Source: Pseudomonadota bacterium (GTDB lineage: Bacteria; Pseudomonadota; Gammaproteobacteria; Competibacterales; Competibacteraceae). From it: DNA of 62,382 nucleotides. This document shows positions 1 to 8,974 of the stretch, one piece after another. The stretch is taken from the NCBI GenBank assembly GCA_030917925.1, contig JAUPTV010000129.1:1-62382 (forward strand), written 5' to 3'. Positions within the stretch are counted from its first letter, which is position 1, and the number at the start of each line of letters is the position of its first letter. The position numbers and the translations under genes are program-made. The notes under the pieces were generated by a model, which was not told the DNA's origin, searched no databases, and saw nothing but the letters and a program-made list of their open reading frames with translations.

Positions 1-161
1 CCCCGGAGCGCGGGCGTGGCGGCGCACGTTAAGCGAGCAGGGGTGTCGGCGCGACGCAGGGGTGGAAGTGGTGGAAAATGCCTTGCGGCATATTACATGC
101 GGTTGAAAATAGAGCAAGCGGGGGCCGAACAGGCGTCGGTCCCCGGCATTATCGTGAAAAC

Positions 162-428
162 TCAGGCAATGCCCAGTAGCGTATTGAACATATTGTTGGC
201 GGTTTGCAGGGTAAAAACCCCGGCTTTGACCTGATAAGTGATTTCATTCTGCTCGACCAGTGGCTCAATCAAATCCGCTTTCGGCGTCTGCTGCTGATTC
301 TGACCAGGCGCTTGCTCCCCAACCGCATTCAGCGGCTGAATGGACTGTACCGCAATCTTGTGGGCGTTTTGCTTCAGGTCCTCCATGCCCGCATGGACCG
401 TGGCGGCCCCTATACTCATCACGTTCAT
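162..428 (-). CDS. Small flagellar rod/hook-like (FlgC-type D0 helices) protein
   Basis: An 88-residue protein. I start it at the ATG at 428 because GGAGGTG lies just upstream on the minus strand; a longer reading to 518 lacks such support. Residues 5-30 (IGAATVHAGMEDLKQNAHKI) resemble the N-terminal helix of flagellar rod/hook proteins, and residues 62-88, ending in LQTANNMFNTLLGIA, resemble their C-terminal helix (typically LQTADEMLGTLL). The roughly 25 residues between are Gln/Pro rich. It therefore looks like a minimal protein made only of the two D0 helices. No flagellar genes are nearby. A TATACT box (460-465, minus strand) could be its -10. The family likeness is by eye; function is unknown. 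Confidence 0.6.
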   Translation of the reverse strand: MNVMSIGAATVHAGMEDLKQNAHKIAVQSIQPLNAVGEQAPGQNQQQTPKADLIEPLVEQNEITYQVKAGVFTLQTANNMFNTLLGIA

Positions 429-608
429 TTCGCACCTCCAAGTTTCCGAATACCTTATGAGTATAAACCTAATTCGTCTTTGATGAATCAGGTTTTGATA
501 GTATCTCTTTATTACCACACCTCACGGCTTGGCGATTCATCCCGTCAAGCATCGATGGTGGAACTTGATTATCATTAGCCGTCATTAAACTCCGAGGACC
601 GCGACGCC

Positions 609-1067
609 ATGTACGAATTCCTGCACTATCAGGTCCGCGACGCCATGACTGCTGACCCTATTGCGATCAGTCCCCACACCAAACTCCGTGAAGTGGAGGC
701 GCTGTTCGAAGCCCATGACTTCAATGGCGTACCGGTCGTGGATGACCAGTGGCATTTGCACGGCATCCTCACCAAATTTGACCTGCTCAAAGCCTTTTGT
801 TTCGATGCCCACGCCCTGATTCCCCATTACGACGAAATCATGGAACAGACCGCCGAGACTGTCATGACCCGTACTCCGGTCAGTGTTGAACCGCAATTGC
901 CTCTCAGCCGACTTCTGCAAAAATTGATTGAGATGCGCACCAAGAGTTTGCCGGTGGTTGAAAATGGCCGTCTGGTGGGCATCATCGCCCGCGAAGATGT
1001 ACTCAAGGCCCTGCGCCGCGCCGCCATCCAGCATGAAATTCCGGCGCATGAGGAGCTACGGCCATGA
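609..1067 (+). CDS. Tandem CBS-domain protein
   Basis: A 152-residue protein made of two CBS domains, at about residues 10-65 and 78-140, the first starting VRDAMTADPIAISPHTKL and the second VMTRTPVSVEP. CBS pairs bind adenosine ligands (AMP, ATP, SAM) and act as regulatory modules. GAGGA at 594-598 is the likely ribosome binding site. Its stop overlaps the start of the next gene by 4 bp (ATGA), so it is translationally coupled to the histone-deacetylase-like enzyme and may sense adenylate charge for it; that link is inference. It is a stand-alone CBS protein with no catalytic partner domain. Confidence 0.85.
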   Translation: MYEFLHYQVRDAMTADPIAISPHTKLREVEALFEAHDFNGVPVVDDQWHLHGILTKFDLLKAFCFDAHALIPHYDEIMEQTAETVMTRTPVSVEPQLPLSRLLQKLIEMRTKSLPVVENGRLVGIIAREDVLKALRRAAIQHEIPAHEELRP

Positions 1068-2056
1068 CCACCCTGCTCTATACCCACCCGGCCTGTCTGG
1101 AACATGACACCGGTTTTGGCCATCCCGAATGCCCGGCGCGGCTGACCGCAATTCTCAACGTTCTCAAAACCACGCCCTTTGCTGCCCTGGAATGGCGGGA
1201 TGCCCCCCAGGCGACCGACGAACAACTCACGCGTATTCACACCCTGGCCCATGTTGAACGGCTATTCGCTCGCATTCCTCGCCATGGGCATTACGCGATT
1301 GATGGCGATACGGTCATTTCTCCCCAGTCCGGTGAAGCCGCGCTGCGTTCAGCCGGGGCGGTCTGTGCGGCTGTGGAGGCTATTTTGAATGGCGAGGCGA
1401 ATAACGCCTTTTGCGCCATCCGCCCGCCCGGTCATCATGCCGAGTCTCATCAGGCGATGGGCTTTTGCCTGTTCAACAACGCCGCTATCGGTGCTGCCCA
1501 CGCCCGGCAAATTGGCGGTTTGGAGCGAGTCGCCGTCATCGACTTCGATGTCCATCATGGCAACGGCACGCAGGCGGCGTTTGAACACGATCCTGGCTAC
1601 CTGTATATCTCCACCCACCAGGCGCATATCTATCCTGGCACCGGTCGCCGCGATGAACGCGGGGTAGGTAATATCGTCAACATCCCGCTCATGGCCAACA
1701 GCGGCGCGGCTGAATTGCGCCAGGTCTGGCAACAGGACATTGAACCGGCGCTACGGCAATTTCAGCCACAATTGATCCTGATCTCCGCAGGTTTCGACGC
1801 CCATTATCTCGATCCCCTGGCGGGATTGAATTTCAGCGAAGACGACTATGCCTGGCTGACCCGGCACATTTTGGCCGTCGCGCAGGACTGCTGCGAAGGG
1901 CGGGTCGTCTCAATGCTCGAAGGCGGTTACAATCTGCCCGCCCTGGCAGCCAGCGTCGCCGCCCATGTCAAGGCGTTGATGGAAATCCATCGGGCGGCGC
2001 AACGCTCGCTGATCAAGGACATCCTGGAGCGCCAAAAGGCGAAAAGAAATGCTTAG
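1064..2056 (+). CDS. Histone deacetylase family (acetylpolyamine/acetyl-lysine) amidohydrolase 1
   Basis: A 330-residue class II-type HDAC-like zinc amidohydrolase that removes acetyl groups from lysine, polyamine or similar amides. The hallmark motifs are all present: RPPGHHAE (active-site His pair, residues 124-125), FDVHHGNGT (zinc ligands D162 and H164), and AGFDAHYLDP for the third zinc ligand. It overlaps the upstream CBS gene by 4 bp and is followed 87 bp later by a second, divergent family member. Substrate cannot be told from sequence. Bacterial members are often annotated as acetoin-utilisation (AcuC-like) or acetylpolyamine amidohydrolases. Confidence 0.9.
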   Translation: MTTLLYTHPACLEHDTGFGHPECPARLTAILNVLKTTPFAALEWRDAPQATDEQLTRIHTLAHVERLFARIPRHGHYAIDGDTVISPQSGEAALRSAGAVCAAVEAILNGEANNAFCAIRPPGHHAESHQAMGFCLFNNAAIGAAHARQIGGLERVAVIDFDVHHGNGTQAAFEHDPGYLYISTHQAHIYPGTGRRDERGVGNIVNIPLMANSGAAELRQVWQQDIEPALRQFQPQLILISAGFDAHYLDPLAGLNFSEDDYAWLTRHILAVAQDCCEGRVVSMLEGGYNLPALAASVAAHVKALMEIHRAAQRSLIKDILERQKAKRNA

Positions 2057-2143
2057 CCCGCAAGATGCTAGAGTCCCTTTGGACTGGACTATTATTAACG
2101 GTGCCTGGAACAGCGCGAACCCCTAATTAGAGGATTGAGAGTC

Positions 2144-3103
2144 ATGTCACGAAGCAGAGTGGTAGCGGTCTACACGGGTGAAGCCTTGGGCCGTTATGGA
2201 TTTGAGGATCATCCCTTTGGCGAAGACCGGATTCACGCGTTCTGGGATGAGATGCATATCCGCCATCTCGACTATCAGGTGCGCGTCTTTCATCCAGAGG
2301 TGGCGACTGAAGAACAACTCCGGTTATTTCACACCCCGGATTATGTCGAGAAGGTCAAAATCCTGTCGGAAACCGGCGAAGGTCTGCTCGACTACGGGGA
2401 TACGCCCGCTTACAAGGGCGTGTTTGAAGATGCCTCGACCGTCGTGGGCACGGTCATTGACGCTACCCACAAGCTGATGAATAACCAGGCCCGGCGCATT
2501 TTTGTCCCCATCGCCGGTCTGCATCACAGTATGCCGGACACTGCCTCCGGATTCTGCGTGTTCAACGATGTCGGCGTCGCGATCAAGATTTTGCAGCAGG
2601 AGTACGGGCTGGAGCGGATTGCCTATGTCGATATCGACGCCCACCATGGCGACGGGGTGTTTTATCCGTTTGAATCCGACCCGACCGTTATTTACGCCGA
2701 CATCCATGAAGATGGCCGTTACAACTTCCCGCAGAGCGGCTTCCCGCATGAAGTAGGCAAGGGTGAAGCCAAGGGCCGCAAGCTCAACATCCCGCTACTC
2801 CCCTTGTCCGCGGACGATGACTTTCTGATGATGTGGGATAACGTCGAGCAATTCCTGCGCAAGTGGGAGCCGCAGTTTGTTTTCATCAACTGTGGGGCGG
2901 ACGGTCTGGATGGCGATCCGCTGGCTCATTTGCACTATTCGGCCCGGGCGCACCGTCGCGCCGCTACTGGCCTGTGCGCGATTGCTGAAGAATTTGCAGA
3001 TGGTCGCTTGCTGGGCGTCGGCGGTGGCGGCTATGACCTTCGTAATGTCGGCAAAGCCTGGGTCGCGGTCATCGACGCCTTCCTGGAAAGTCCGATGCGC
3101 TGA
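2144..3103 (+). CDS. Histone deacetylase family amidohydrolase 2
   Basis: A 319-residue HDAC-like enzyme. I choose ATG 2144 over TTG 2135 because AGAGGA (2129-2134) sits 9 bp before it. It carries the same catalytic framework as its neighbour: AGLHHSMPDTASGFC, VDIDAHHGDGVFY with zinc Asp/His, and NCGADGLDGDPLAH. The sequence between motifs differs strongly from the first copy, so this is an old paralogue or a different subfamily rather than a recent duplication. Side-by-side HDAC-like genes suggest two acylated substrates. A GCGGG/CCCGC hairpin follows in the 149-bp gap before glyA, without a clear T-run. Confidence 0.9.
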   Translation: MSRSRVVAVYTGEALGRYGFEDHPFGEDRIHAFWDEMHIRHLDYQVRVFHPEVATEEQLRLFHTPDYVEKVKILSETGEGLLDYGDTPAYKGVFEDASTVVGTVIDATHKLMNNQARRIFVPIAGLHHSMPDTASGFCVFNDVGVAIKILQQEYGLERIAYVDIDAHHGDGVFYPFESDPTVIYADIHEDGRYNFPQSGFPHEVGKGEAKGRKLNIPLLPLSADDDFLMMWDNVEQFLRKWEPQFVFINCGADGLDGDPLAHLHYSARAHRRAATGLCAIAEEFADGRLLGVGGGGYDLRNVGKAWVAVIDAFLESPMR

Positions 3104-3252
3104 GGTTCCGGGAACCCTGATCGCTCACCGACGGAATGCCGGGCGCGGGCAATTTTCCCGCCCAGCGTCGGCGAAATCGGGTATGATTCCCCGTTTTCCA
3201 TGCCCGCCTGTTGCCCTGAAGTTTCAGGCGCTTGCCTTTGCAGAGGTTGCCC

Positions 3253-4506
3253 ATGTTCAGTCGAGAGATGCGGATCGCCGGGTTTGATGATGAGTTGCAG
3301 GTCGCCTTGCAGGGCGAGAAACAGCGCCAGGAAGCCCACATCGAGCTGATCGCCTCGGAAAACTACGCTAGCCCACGGGTGCTTGAAGCCCAGGGTTCGG
3401 TGCTGACTAATAAGTACGCCGAGGGTTATCCCGGCAAACGCTATTACGGCGGCTGCGAATTCGTCGATATCGCCGAACAGTTGGCCATCGACCGCGCCAA
3501 GCGGTTATTCAATGCCGACTACGCCAACGTTCAGCCGCATTCTGGCTCCCAGGCCAATGCTGCCGTTTATATGGCGCTGCTGGAGCCAGGCGATGTCATT
3601 CTGGGGATGAGTCTGGCGCATGGCGGTCATCTGACGCACGGTGCCAAGGTCAATTTTTCGGGTCGGCTCTACCAAGCAGTGCAATACGGTTTGAACGAGG
3701 CCACCGGCGAAATTGATTATGACCAGGTGGAACGGTTGGCTCTGGAATGTAAACCCAAGATGATTATCGCTGGCTTCTCGGCTTATTCGCGGGTGGTGGA
3801 CTGGGCGCGGTTCCGTGCGATTGCTGATCAAATCGGCGCTTACCTGGTCGTGGATATGGCCCACGTCGCCGGTCTGGTCGCGGCAGGTGTTTACCCCAAT
3901 CCCGTCCCGCTGGCCGATGTCGTCACAACAACCACGCATAAAACGCTGCGCGGCCCACGCGGCGGGTTGATTCTGGCCCGGTCGAACCCCGAGATTGAAA
4001 AAAAGCTGAATTCCCTGGTATTCCCCGGCACTCAGGGCGGTCCGCTGATGCACGTCATCGCCGCTAAGGCAGTCGCGTTCCTGGAAGCGCTGCAACCGGA
4101 CTTTATTGATTATCAAAAGCAGGTCGTCGCCAACGCCCGCGCCATGGCCGGGGTGTTCATGGAACGGGGCTATGACGTGGTTTCCGGTGGCACTGACAAT
4201 CATTTGTTCCTGATCAGCCTGATTGCCAAAGGGTTGACGGGCAAGGCGGCGGATGCGGCGCTGGGCCGGGCGTGGATTACCGTCAACAAGAACGCTGTTC
4301 CCAATGACCCGCAGTCCCCCTTCGTGACCAGTGGCTTGCGAATTGGCTCGCCAGCGATCACCACGCGGGGCTTCCGGGAAGCGGAATGCCGCGAATTAAC
4401 CGGCTGGATCTGCGATATTCTCGCCGATCTGGATAACGAAGCAATGATTGACCAGGTGCGCAGCCAGGTCGCGGCCTTGTGCGCCCGCTTCCCGGTCTAC
4501 GGCTAA
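3253..4506 (+). CDS. glyA: Serine hydroxymethyltransferase
   Basis: A 417-residue PLP enzyme interconverting serine and glycine with tetrahydrofolate, the main source of one-carbon units. ATG 3253 is preferred (AGAGG at 3242-3246) and gives the length usual for the family. It shows the N-terminal [12 protein letters not shown], the [13 protein letters not shown] substrate region, and the PLP-lysine motif [14 protein letters not shown]. It is followed 27 bp later by nrdR, a common gammaproteobacterial order. The folate product also feeds thyA and metH further along the window. Confidence 0.97.
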   Translation: MFSREMRIAGFDDELQVALQGEKQRQEAHIELIASENYASPRVLEAQGSVLTNKYAEGYPGKRYYGGCEFVDIAEQLAIDRAKRLFNADYANVQPHSGSQANAAVYMALLEPGDVILGMSLAHGGHLTHGAKVNFSGRLYQAVQYGLNEATGEIDYDQVERLALECKPKMIIAGFSAYSRVVDWARFRAIADQIGAYLVVDMAHVAGLVAAGVYPNPVPLADVVTTTTHKTLRGPRGGLILARSNPEIEKKLNSLVFPGTQGGPLMHVIAAKAVAFLEALQPDFIDYQKQVVANARAMAGVFMERGYDVVSGGTDNHLFLISLIAKGLTGKAADAALGRAWITVNKNAVPNDPQSPFVTSGLRIGSPAITTRGFREAECRELTGWICDILADLDNEAMIDQVRSQVAALCARFPVYG

Positions 4507-4533
4507 TCGCTTTCTCCAGGAGCATCGGCGGCC

Positions 4534-5007
4534 GTGCATTGCCCCTTCTGCGCAACCCCTGATACCCGGGTCGTTGACTCGCGACTGTCGGCGGAAGGCG
4601 ACCGGGTGCGCCGCCGCCGCGAGTGTCTGCGCTGCAATGCCCGCTTCACCACTTATGAAGTGGCGGAATTGCTGATGCCGCCGGTGGTCAAGCGCGATGG
4701 CCGCCGCGAACCGTTTCAGGAAGAAAAGCTGCGCACCGGCTTGATGCGGGCGCTGGAAAAACGTCCGGTCAGCGCCGAGCGCATTGACGAAATGATCCAG
4801 CAGGTCAAGAACCTCATCCGCACTAGCGGTGAGCGAGAACTGAGTAGTCAGCAAATCGGCGAATGGGCGATGACCGAACTGCGCCGTGTAGACCCGGTGG
4901 CTTATATCCGCTTTGCTTCGGTCTATCGCAGCTTTGAAGATGTGAACGCCTTCCTTGAGGAAGTGGATCGCCTGCAACAATCGCCCGGCGTAATCCGTTC
5001 TGTGTGA
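4534..5007 (+). CDS. nrdR: Transcriptional repressor NrdR
   Basis: A 157-residue zinc-ribbon/ATP-cone repressor of ribonucleotide reductase genes, starting at GTG. The zinc ribbon is intact (MHCPFC...CLRC, residues 1-37), followed by the ATP-cone at about residues 48-138 ([16 protein letters not shown]). NrdR senses dATP/ATP and binds NrdR boxes. The stop overlaps the ribD start (TGATG at 5005-5009), so the riboflavin genes may be co-transcribed with it. Standard length and context. Confidence 0.97.
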   Translation: MHCPFCATPDTRVVDSRLSAEGDRVRRRRECLRCNARFTTYEVAELLMPPVVKRDGRREPFQEEKLRTGLMRALEKRPVSAERIDEMIQQVKNLIRTSGERELSSQQIGEWAMTELRRVDPVAYIRFASVYRSFEDVNAFLEEVDRLQQSPGVIRSV

Positions 5008-6134
5008 TGTCTGATTTTTCCCTTCCCTGGTCGGCAGACGACCATCGCTACATGACCCGCGCCCTGCGGCTGGCCGAGTATGGACTCTACGGCGCTGATC
5101 CCAATCCCCGGGTCGGCTGTGTGCTGGTTCGCCACGGCGAAATTGTTGGTGAAGGCTGGCATGAGCGGGCTGGCGAGGCTCATGCCGAAGTCCGGGCGCT
5201 GGAAGCAGCCGGTGAACAGGCGTTCGGCGCTACCGCCTATATCACGCTGGAACCCTGTTGCCATTATGGCCGCACGCCCCCGTGTACCGACGCTTTATTG
5301 AGAACTGGCGTGACCCGGGTGGTCGCCGCTATGGCCGACCCCAATCCACAGGTGGCGGGACGGGGATTAACGCAACTACGCGCTGCTGGAGTGGCCGTAG
5401 AATGCGGATTACTGGAGGCGGAGGCGCGGGCGCTCAATCCCGGCTTTATTCAGCGCATGACCGAGGGTCTGCCGTTGGTGCGGATCAAGCTGGCCATGAG
5501 TCTGGATGGCCGCACTGCGCTGGCGTCCGGGGACAGTCAATGGCTGACTGGTGACGCCGCCCGCCAGGATGTGCAGCGATTGCGGGCGCGCAGTTCAGCG
5601 ATTTTGACCGGCATTGGCACGGTGCTGGCGGATAATCCACAACTCAATGTCCGGCTGCCGGAAGCTTCCCGCCAACCCTTGCGGGTCATTCTGGATACTG
5701 AACTGCGTACCCCGCCAGCGGCCAAATTATTACAGTTGCCCGGCCCGGTGCTGATTTTCACCGCGATGGCCGATCCCGCCGCCCAGGCACCATTGCAGGC
5801 TGCCGGTGCAGAAATCATCGTGATCCCACGCTGCGAGTGGGAACTGAATTTACAAAGGGTCATGCGGGAACTGGCCCGCCGCGAATGTAACGAAGTCCAT
5901 GTTGAATGTGGCCCGACCCTGGCGGGCGCATTGTTGCAAGCGGGGTTAGTGGACGAACTGGTGATTTATATGGCACCGATCCTGCTCGGCGACCGGGCGC
6001 GGAGTTTGTTTGCGTTGCCGGAATTGACGAAGATGTCGGAACGACGGGAACTGGAAATACGGGACATGCGGGCGGTGGGCAAGGACTGGCGAATCACATT
6101 AAAGCCTACTCAAACCGATTTAATATCAGCATGA
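5007..6134 (+). CDS. ribD: Bifunctional riboflavin deaminase/reductase RibD
   Basis: A 375-residue enzyme doing the second and third riboflavin steps: deamination of the pyrimidine and NADPH reduction of the ribosyl side chain. The N-terminal deaminase has the zinc motif HAEVRAL with PCCHYGRTPPC. The C-terminal reductase half begins around residue 150 (LPLVRIKLAMSLDGRTA) and includes the conserved HVECGPTLAGALL. The start overlaps the nrdR stop by one base. A 56-bp gap separates it from ribE. A second protein with only the reductase domain lies at 40911-41780. Confidence 0.96.
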   Translation: MSDFSLPWSADDHRYMTRALRLAEYGLYGADPNPRVGCVLVRHGEIVGEGWHERAGEAHAEVRALEAAGEQAFGATAYITLEPCCHYGRTPPCTDALLRTGVTRVVAAMADPNPQVAGRGLTQLRAAGVAVECGLLEAEARALNPGFIQRMTEGLPLVRIKLAMSLDGRTALASGDSQWLTGDAARQDVQRLRARSSAILTGIGTVLADNPQLNVRLPEASRQPLRVILDTELRTPPAAKLLQLPGPVLIFTAMADPAAQAPLQAAGAEIIVIPRCEWELNLQRVMRELARRECNEVHVECGPTLAGALLQAGLVDELVIYMAPILLGDRARSLFALPELTKMSERRELEIRDMRAVGKDWRITLKPTQTDLISA

Positions 6135-6190
6135 TCCTGTTGCAATAATCACTTTAATCAATTTTGTAGCGCTCTTTCGAGAAATTAACT

Positions 6191-6850
6191 ATGTTCACCG
6201 GCATTATTACCGCCGTCGGCGCGATAACGACTATTCAGCCTAAAGGCGGCGATGTCCGCCTGCGCATTGCTGCGGGCAAACTGGATCTGCGCGATGTGCA
6301 ACTGGGCGACAGCATCGCCGTTAACGGTGTCTGCCTAACCGCTGTTGAACTCTCCAGCGACGGTTTCTGGGCGGACGCCTCGCGTGAAACCCTGGAGCGC
6401 ACTACCCTGGGCGTCGCGAAAGCGGGAACGCCGGTGAATCTGGAAAAGGCGCTGACGCCGACGACGCGGTTGGGCGGCCACCTGGTCAGCGGCCATGTCG
6501 ATGGCGTTGGGACCGTTACCGAATGGCGACCGGATGGCCGTTCCTGGCGATTGCGCATTCAGGCACCGGACGGACTGGCCCGCTACATCGCCGAAAAAGG
6601 CTCGATTTGCATCGACGGCGTGAGCCTGACGGTCAATCGCGTCGATGGCGCGGCCTTTGAACTCAACATCGTGCCGCATACCCTGGCGGAGACCACCCTG
6701 ACCGATTTCAACACCGGTCGGCGCGTGAATCTGGAAGTCGATTTGATCGCCCGCTATCTCGAACGACTCCTGCTCGGCGACCGTGCGGCACAACCGGGGA
6801 GCGCTGGTCTGACTGAAGGTCTGTTGCGCGAACACGGATTCTGGAAATAA
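6191..6850 (+). CDS. ribE: Riboflavin synthase, alpha subunit
   Basis: A 219-residue protein catalysing dismutation of 6,7-dimethyl-8-ribityllumazine to riboflavin. Two lumazine-binding repeats are visible. The first starts [12 protein letters not shown] with [10 protein letters not shown]; the second starts at about residue 98 ([13 protein letters not shown]) with [11 protein letters not shown]. Length is normal. It lies between ribD and ribB(A) with a 5-bp gap to the latter. No FMN riboswitch was recognised ahead of it, so control may come from an upstream promoter. Confidence 0.97.
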   Translation: MFTGIITAVGAITTIQPKGGDVRLRIAAGKLDLRDVQLGDSIAVNGVCLTAVELSSDGFWADASRETLERTTLGVAKAGTPVNLEKALTPTTRLGGHLVSGHVDGVGTVTEWRPDGRSWRLRIQAPDGLARYIAEKGSICIDGVSLTVNRVDGAAFELNIVPHTLAETTLTDFNTGRRVNLEVDLIARYLERLLLGDRAAQPGSAGLTEGLLREHGFWK

Positions 6851-6855
6851 TCGCT

Positions 6856-7959
6856 ATGGCGTTGAACAGCATTGACGAAATTCTGGCCGACCTCCGACAG
6901 GGCCGCATGGTCATCATCATGGATGATGAAGACCGGGAAAACGAAGGCGACCTGCTAATGGCCGCGTCGATGGTTCGCCCCGAGGACATCAACTTCATGG
7001 CCCGCTACGGGCGCGGCCTGATCTGCCTGACCCTGATCCGCGAGCGCTGCCAGCAGTTGCGCCTGCCGCTGATGGTGCAGGACAACGCCACGCCCTACTC
7101 CACGAATTTCACTGTGTCCATTGAAGCCGCCCAGGGTGTCACCACCGGGATTTCCGCCTATGACCGCGCCCACACCATCCGTACCGCGGTCCGGCCCGAC
7201 GCCCGACCCGAAGATCTGGTGCAACCCGGCCATATTTTCCCGCTGATGGCCCAACCGGGGGGCGTCCTGACGCGCGCCGGTCACACCGAAGCGGGTTGCG
7301 ACCTGACCCGGTTGGCTGGACTGGAACCGGCAGCAGTCATCGTCGAAATCCTCAATGACGACGGCAATATGGCCCGGCGACCGGATCTGGAGATTTTCGC
7401 GGAACAGCATGGTGTCAAAATCGGCACCATCGCCGATTTAATCCGCTACCGAATACAGAATGAGAAGACGGTCGAGCGGGTAGCGGACGCTATACTGGAC
7501 ACCGAATTTGGCCCCTTCCGGGTCTTGACCTATCAGGATGTCATCGGGCGGCAGGTGCATTTTGCCCTGGTCAAAGGCGAGATTCATCCCGGCGAGCCGG
7601 TGCTGGTGCGGGTTCATGTGCAACATCTGCTCAGTGATCTATTGGCCCTGCGCCTGTCGGACAGCGGCTGGCCACTGCGTGACGCCTTGCAACGGGTGGC
7701 GAATGAACCGTCCGGGGTGCTGATCTTCCTCAGTCGGCCCGAAGAACCGGCGACGTTGATTCGACGGATGCGCAGCTATCAGTTCGGCGCTGGCGATCCC
7801 GCCCGTGTTGCCGATCAATCGACTGAATTACGCACCTACGGTATTGGCGCACAGATGCTGCTCGACATTGGCGTCCATCGAATGCGGGTACTCGGCGCAC
7901 CCCGCCGCCTCACTGGTCTGTCCGGCTTCAACCTGGAAGTGGTTGAATACGTGTCCTGA
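6856..7959 (+). CDS. ribB: 3,4-dihydroxy-2-butanone-4-phosphate synthase with degenerate GTP cyclohydrolase II domain (RibB-RibA-like)
   Basis: A 367-residue two-domain protein. Residues 1-205 are a complete DHBP synthase ([14 protein letters not shown] acid loop, GHTEAGCDL). Residues about 210-367 have the fold of GTP cyclohydrolase II but lack its zinc cysteines: where active enzymes read SECLTGD...LRCDCG, this one reads VQHLLSD...LRLSDSG. Such hybrids, sometimes called RibBX, supply only the DHBP reaction, so a separate RibA should exist elsewhere in the genome. The inactive-domain statement is from the visible residue changes. Confidence 0.93.
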   Translation: MALNSIDEILADLRQGRMVIIMDDEDRENEGDLLMAASMVRPEDINFMARYGRGLICLTLIRERCQQLRLPLMVQDNATPYSTNFTVSIEAAQGVTTGISAYDRAHTIRTAVRPDARPEDLVQPGHIFPLMAQPGGVLTRAGHTEAGCDLTRLAGLEPAAVIVEILNDDGNMARRPDLEIFAEQHGVKIGTIADLIRYRIQNEKTVERVADAILDTEFGPFRVLTYQDVIGRQVHFALVKGEIHPGEPVLVRVHVQHLLSDLLALRLSDSGWPLRDALQRVANEPSGVLIFLSRPEEPATLIRRMRSYQFGAGDPARVADQSTELRTYGIGAQMLLDIGVHRMRVLGAPRRLTGLSGFNLEVVEYVS

Positions 7960-7960
7960 A

Positions 7961-8000
7961 CCCTTCACTCCTGCTCCTCTCCCATTAGCGGGATAGGGAA
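7961..8000. repeat. Degenerate REP-like intergenic repeat
   Basis: The gap between ribB and ribH holds a C-rich, partly palindromic stretch (CTCCTCTCCCATTAGCGGGA) closely resembling the repeat found inside the glycosyltransferase gene at 43031-43069. Both belong to the widespread CACCCCC-ACCCCTCTCCCAT...GGGAGAGGGG type of dispersed bacterial repeat. This copy has several mismatches. Confidence 0.5.
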
Positions 8001-8026
8001 TTAACCACCGACGGGAATTGTCCGCC

Positions 8027-8509
8027 ATGCACTCATCCATCAACACCCTCGAAGGCGATTTCACGCCCCTGCCGGATACCCGCTTCGCCCTGGTCGCGGC
8101 GCGGTTTAACAGTTTCATCGTACAGAATCTCATCGACGGCGCGGTCGATGCGCTGCGGCGTCATGGTGTCCCGGAAGCCAGCATCGATCTGATCTGGACG
8201 CCCGGCTCGTTTGAACTGCCACTCGCCGCCCAGCGCCTCGCCGCCAGCGAACGCTATGATGGCATCGTCGCCCTGGGTGCTGTCATTCGCGGCGGCACCC
8301 CACATTTTGAATACGTCGCCAGTGAATGCGTCAAGGGCCTGGCCGGCGTGTCGCTGGAATACGATCTGCCGGTGGGCTTTGGCGTGTTGACGGTGGACAC
8401 GATTGAGCAGGCCGTAGAACGTGCGGGAACCAAGGCCGGCAACAAGGGCGCTGAAGCCGCTATGGCGGTGCTGGAAATGGTGAGCCTGTTGCGCCGGCTG
8501 GAAGGTTGA
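8027..8509 (+). CDS. ribH: 6,7-dimethyl-8-ribityllumazine synthase
   Basis: A 160-residue lumazine synthase condensing the pyrimidine from RibD with the butanone phosphate from RibB. Conserved features include [13 protein letters not shown], the WTPGSFELP substrate loop, [15 protein letters not shown], and the [11 protein letters not shown]...NKGAEAA phosphate/catalytic region. ATG 8027 is taken; TTG 8018 in frame is possible. nusB starts 3 bp after its stop, the usual gammaproteobacterial arrangement. Confidence 0.97.
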   Translation: MHSSINTLEGDFTPLPDTRFALVAARFNSFIVQNLIDGAVDALRRHGVPEASIDLIWTPGSFELPLAAQRLAASERYDGIVALGAVIRGGTPHFEYVASECVKGLAGVSLEYDLPVGFGVLTVDTIEQAVERAGTKAGNKGAEAAMAVLEMVSLLRRLEG

Positions 8510-8512
8510 ACG

Positions 8513-8950
8513 GTGAGCGAACCCACACGCAAAACGCCCGCCAGCAAACGTACCTGGGCGCGGCGCTGTGCTATGCAGGCGCTGTATCAGTGGCAGTTGA
8601 CGGGCCAGGACCCGGCCACCATCGCCAGTCAGTTCCTGGCGGATCTGGACTTGCCGAAAGCCGATCCCGAGTATTTCCAGGAACTGTTACAGCGAACACC
8701 AGCGCTGGCATCCGAGATTGATGCGGCGCTGGAGCCGTTCCTGGACCGGCCGCTGGCGCAGGTCGATCCGGTGGAACGGGCCATTTTGCGCATTGGCGGC
8801 TATGAATTGATGCAACGCCCGGAGATTGCTTACCGGATCGTGATCAATGAAGCGGTGGAACTAGCGAAGCTGTTTGGCGCGGAACAGGGCCATCGGTTTG
8901 TGAACGGGGTACTCGATAAACTGGCTCATGTCGTGCGCCACGCCGAGTAA
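8513..8950 (+). CDS. nusB: Transcription antitermination factor NusB
   Basis: A 145-residue all-helical RNA-binding protein that, with NusE (S10), binds boxA in rRNA operons. GTG start 3 bp after ribH. Typical features are ARRCAMQALYQWQL near the N-terminus, DPVERAILRIGGYEL, and the C-terminal VINEAVELAKLFG...FVNGVLDKLA. In many relatives thiL and pgpA follow nusB. Here the next gene is a convergent restriction-type gene whose stop lies only 24 bp away, marking an island boundary. Confidence 0.96.
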   Translation: MSEPTRKTPASKRTWARRCAMQALYQWQLTGQDPATIASQFLADLDLPKADPEYFQELLQRTPALASEIDAALEPFLDRPLAQVDPVERAILRIGGYELMQRPEIAYRIVINEAVELAKLFGAEQGHRFVNGVLDKLAHVVRHAE

Positions 8951-8974
8951 AGATTCGTTCGGACCGGCCCCGAC

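Noticed and set aside
16-234. 72-codon + strand frame at the window start
   Set aside because: No ribosome binding site or recognisable feature, and it overlaps the better-supported minus-strand small gene.
3145-3163. Intrinsic terminator before glyA
   Set aside because: Only a 5-bp GCGGG/CCCGC stem without a T-run; too weak to list.
6135-6190. Possible FMN riboswitch ahead of ribE
   Set aside because: The 56-bp gap is too short for an RFN element and shows none of its conserved stems.
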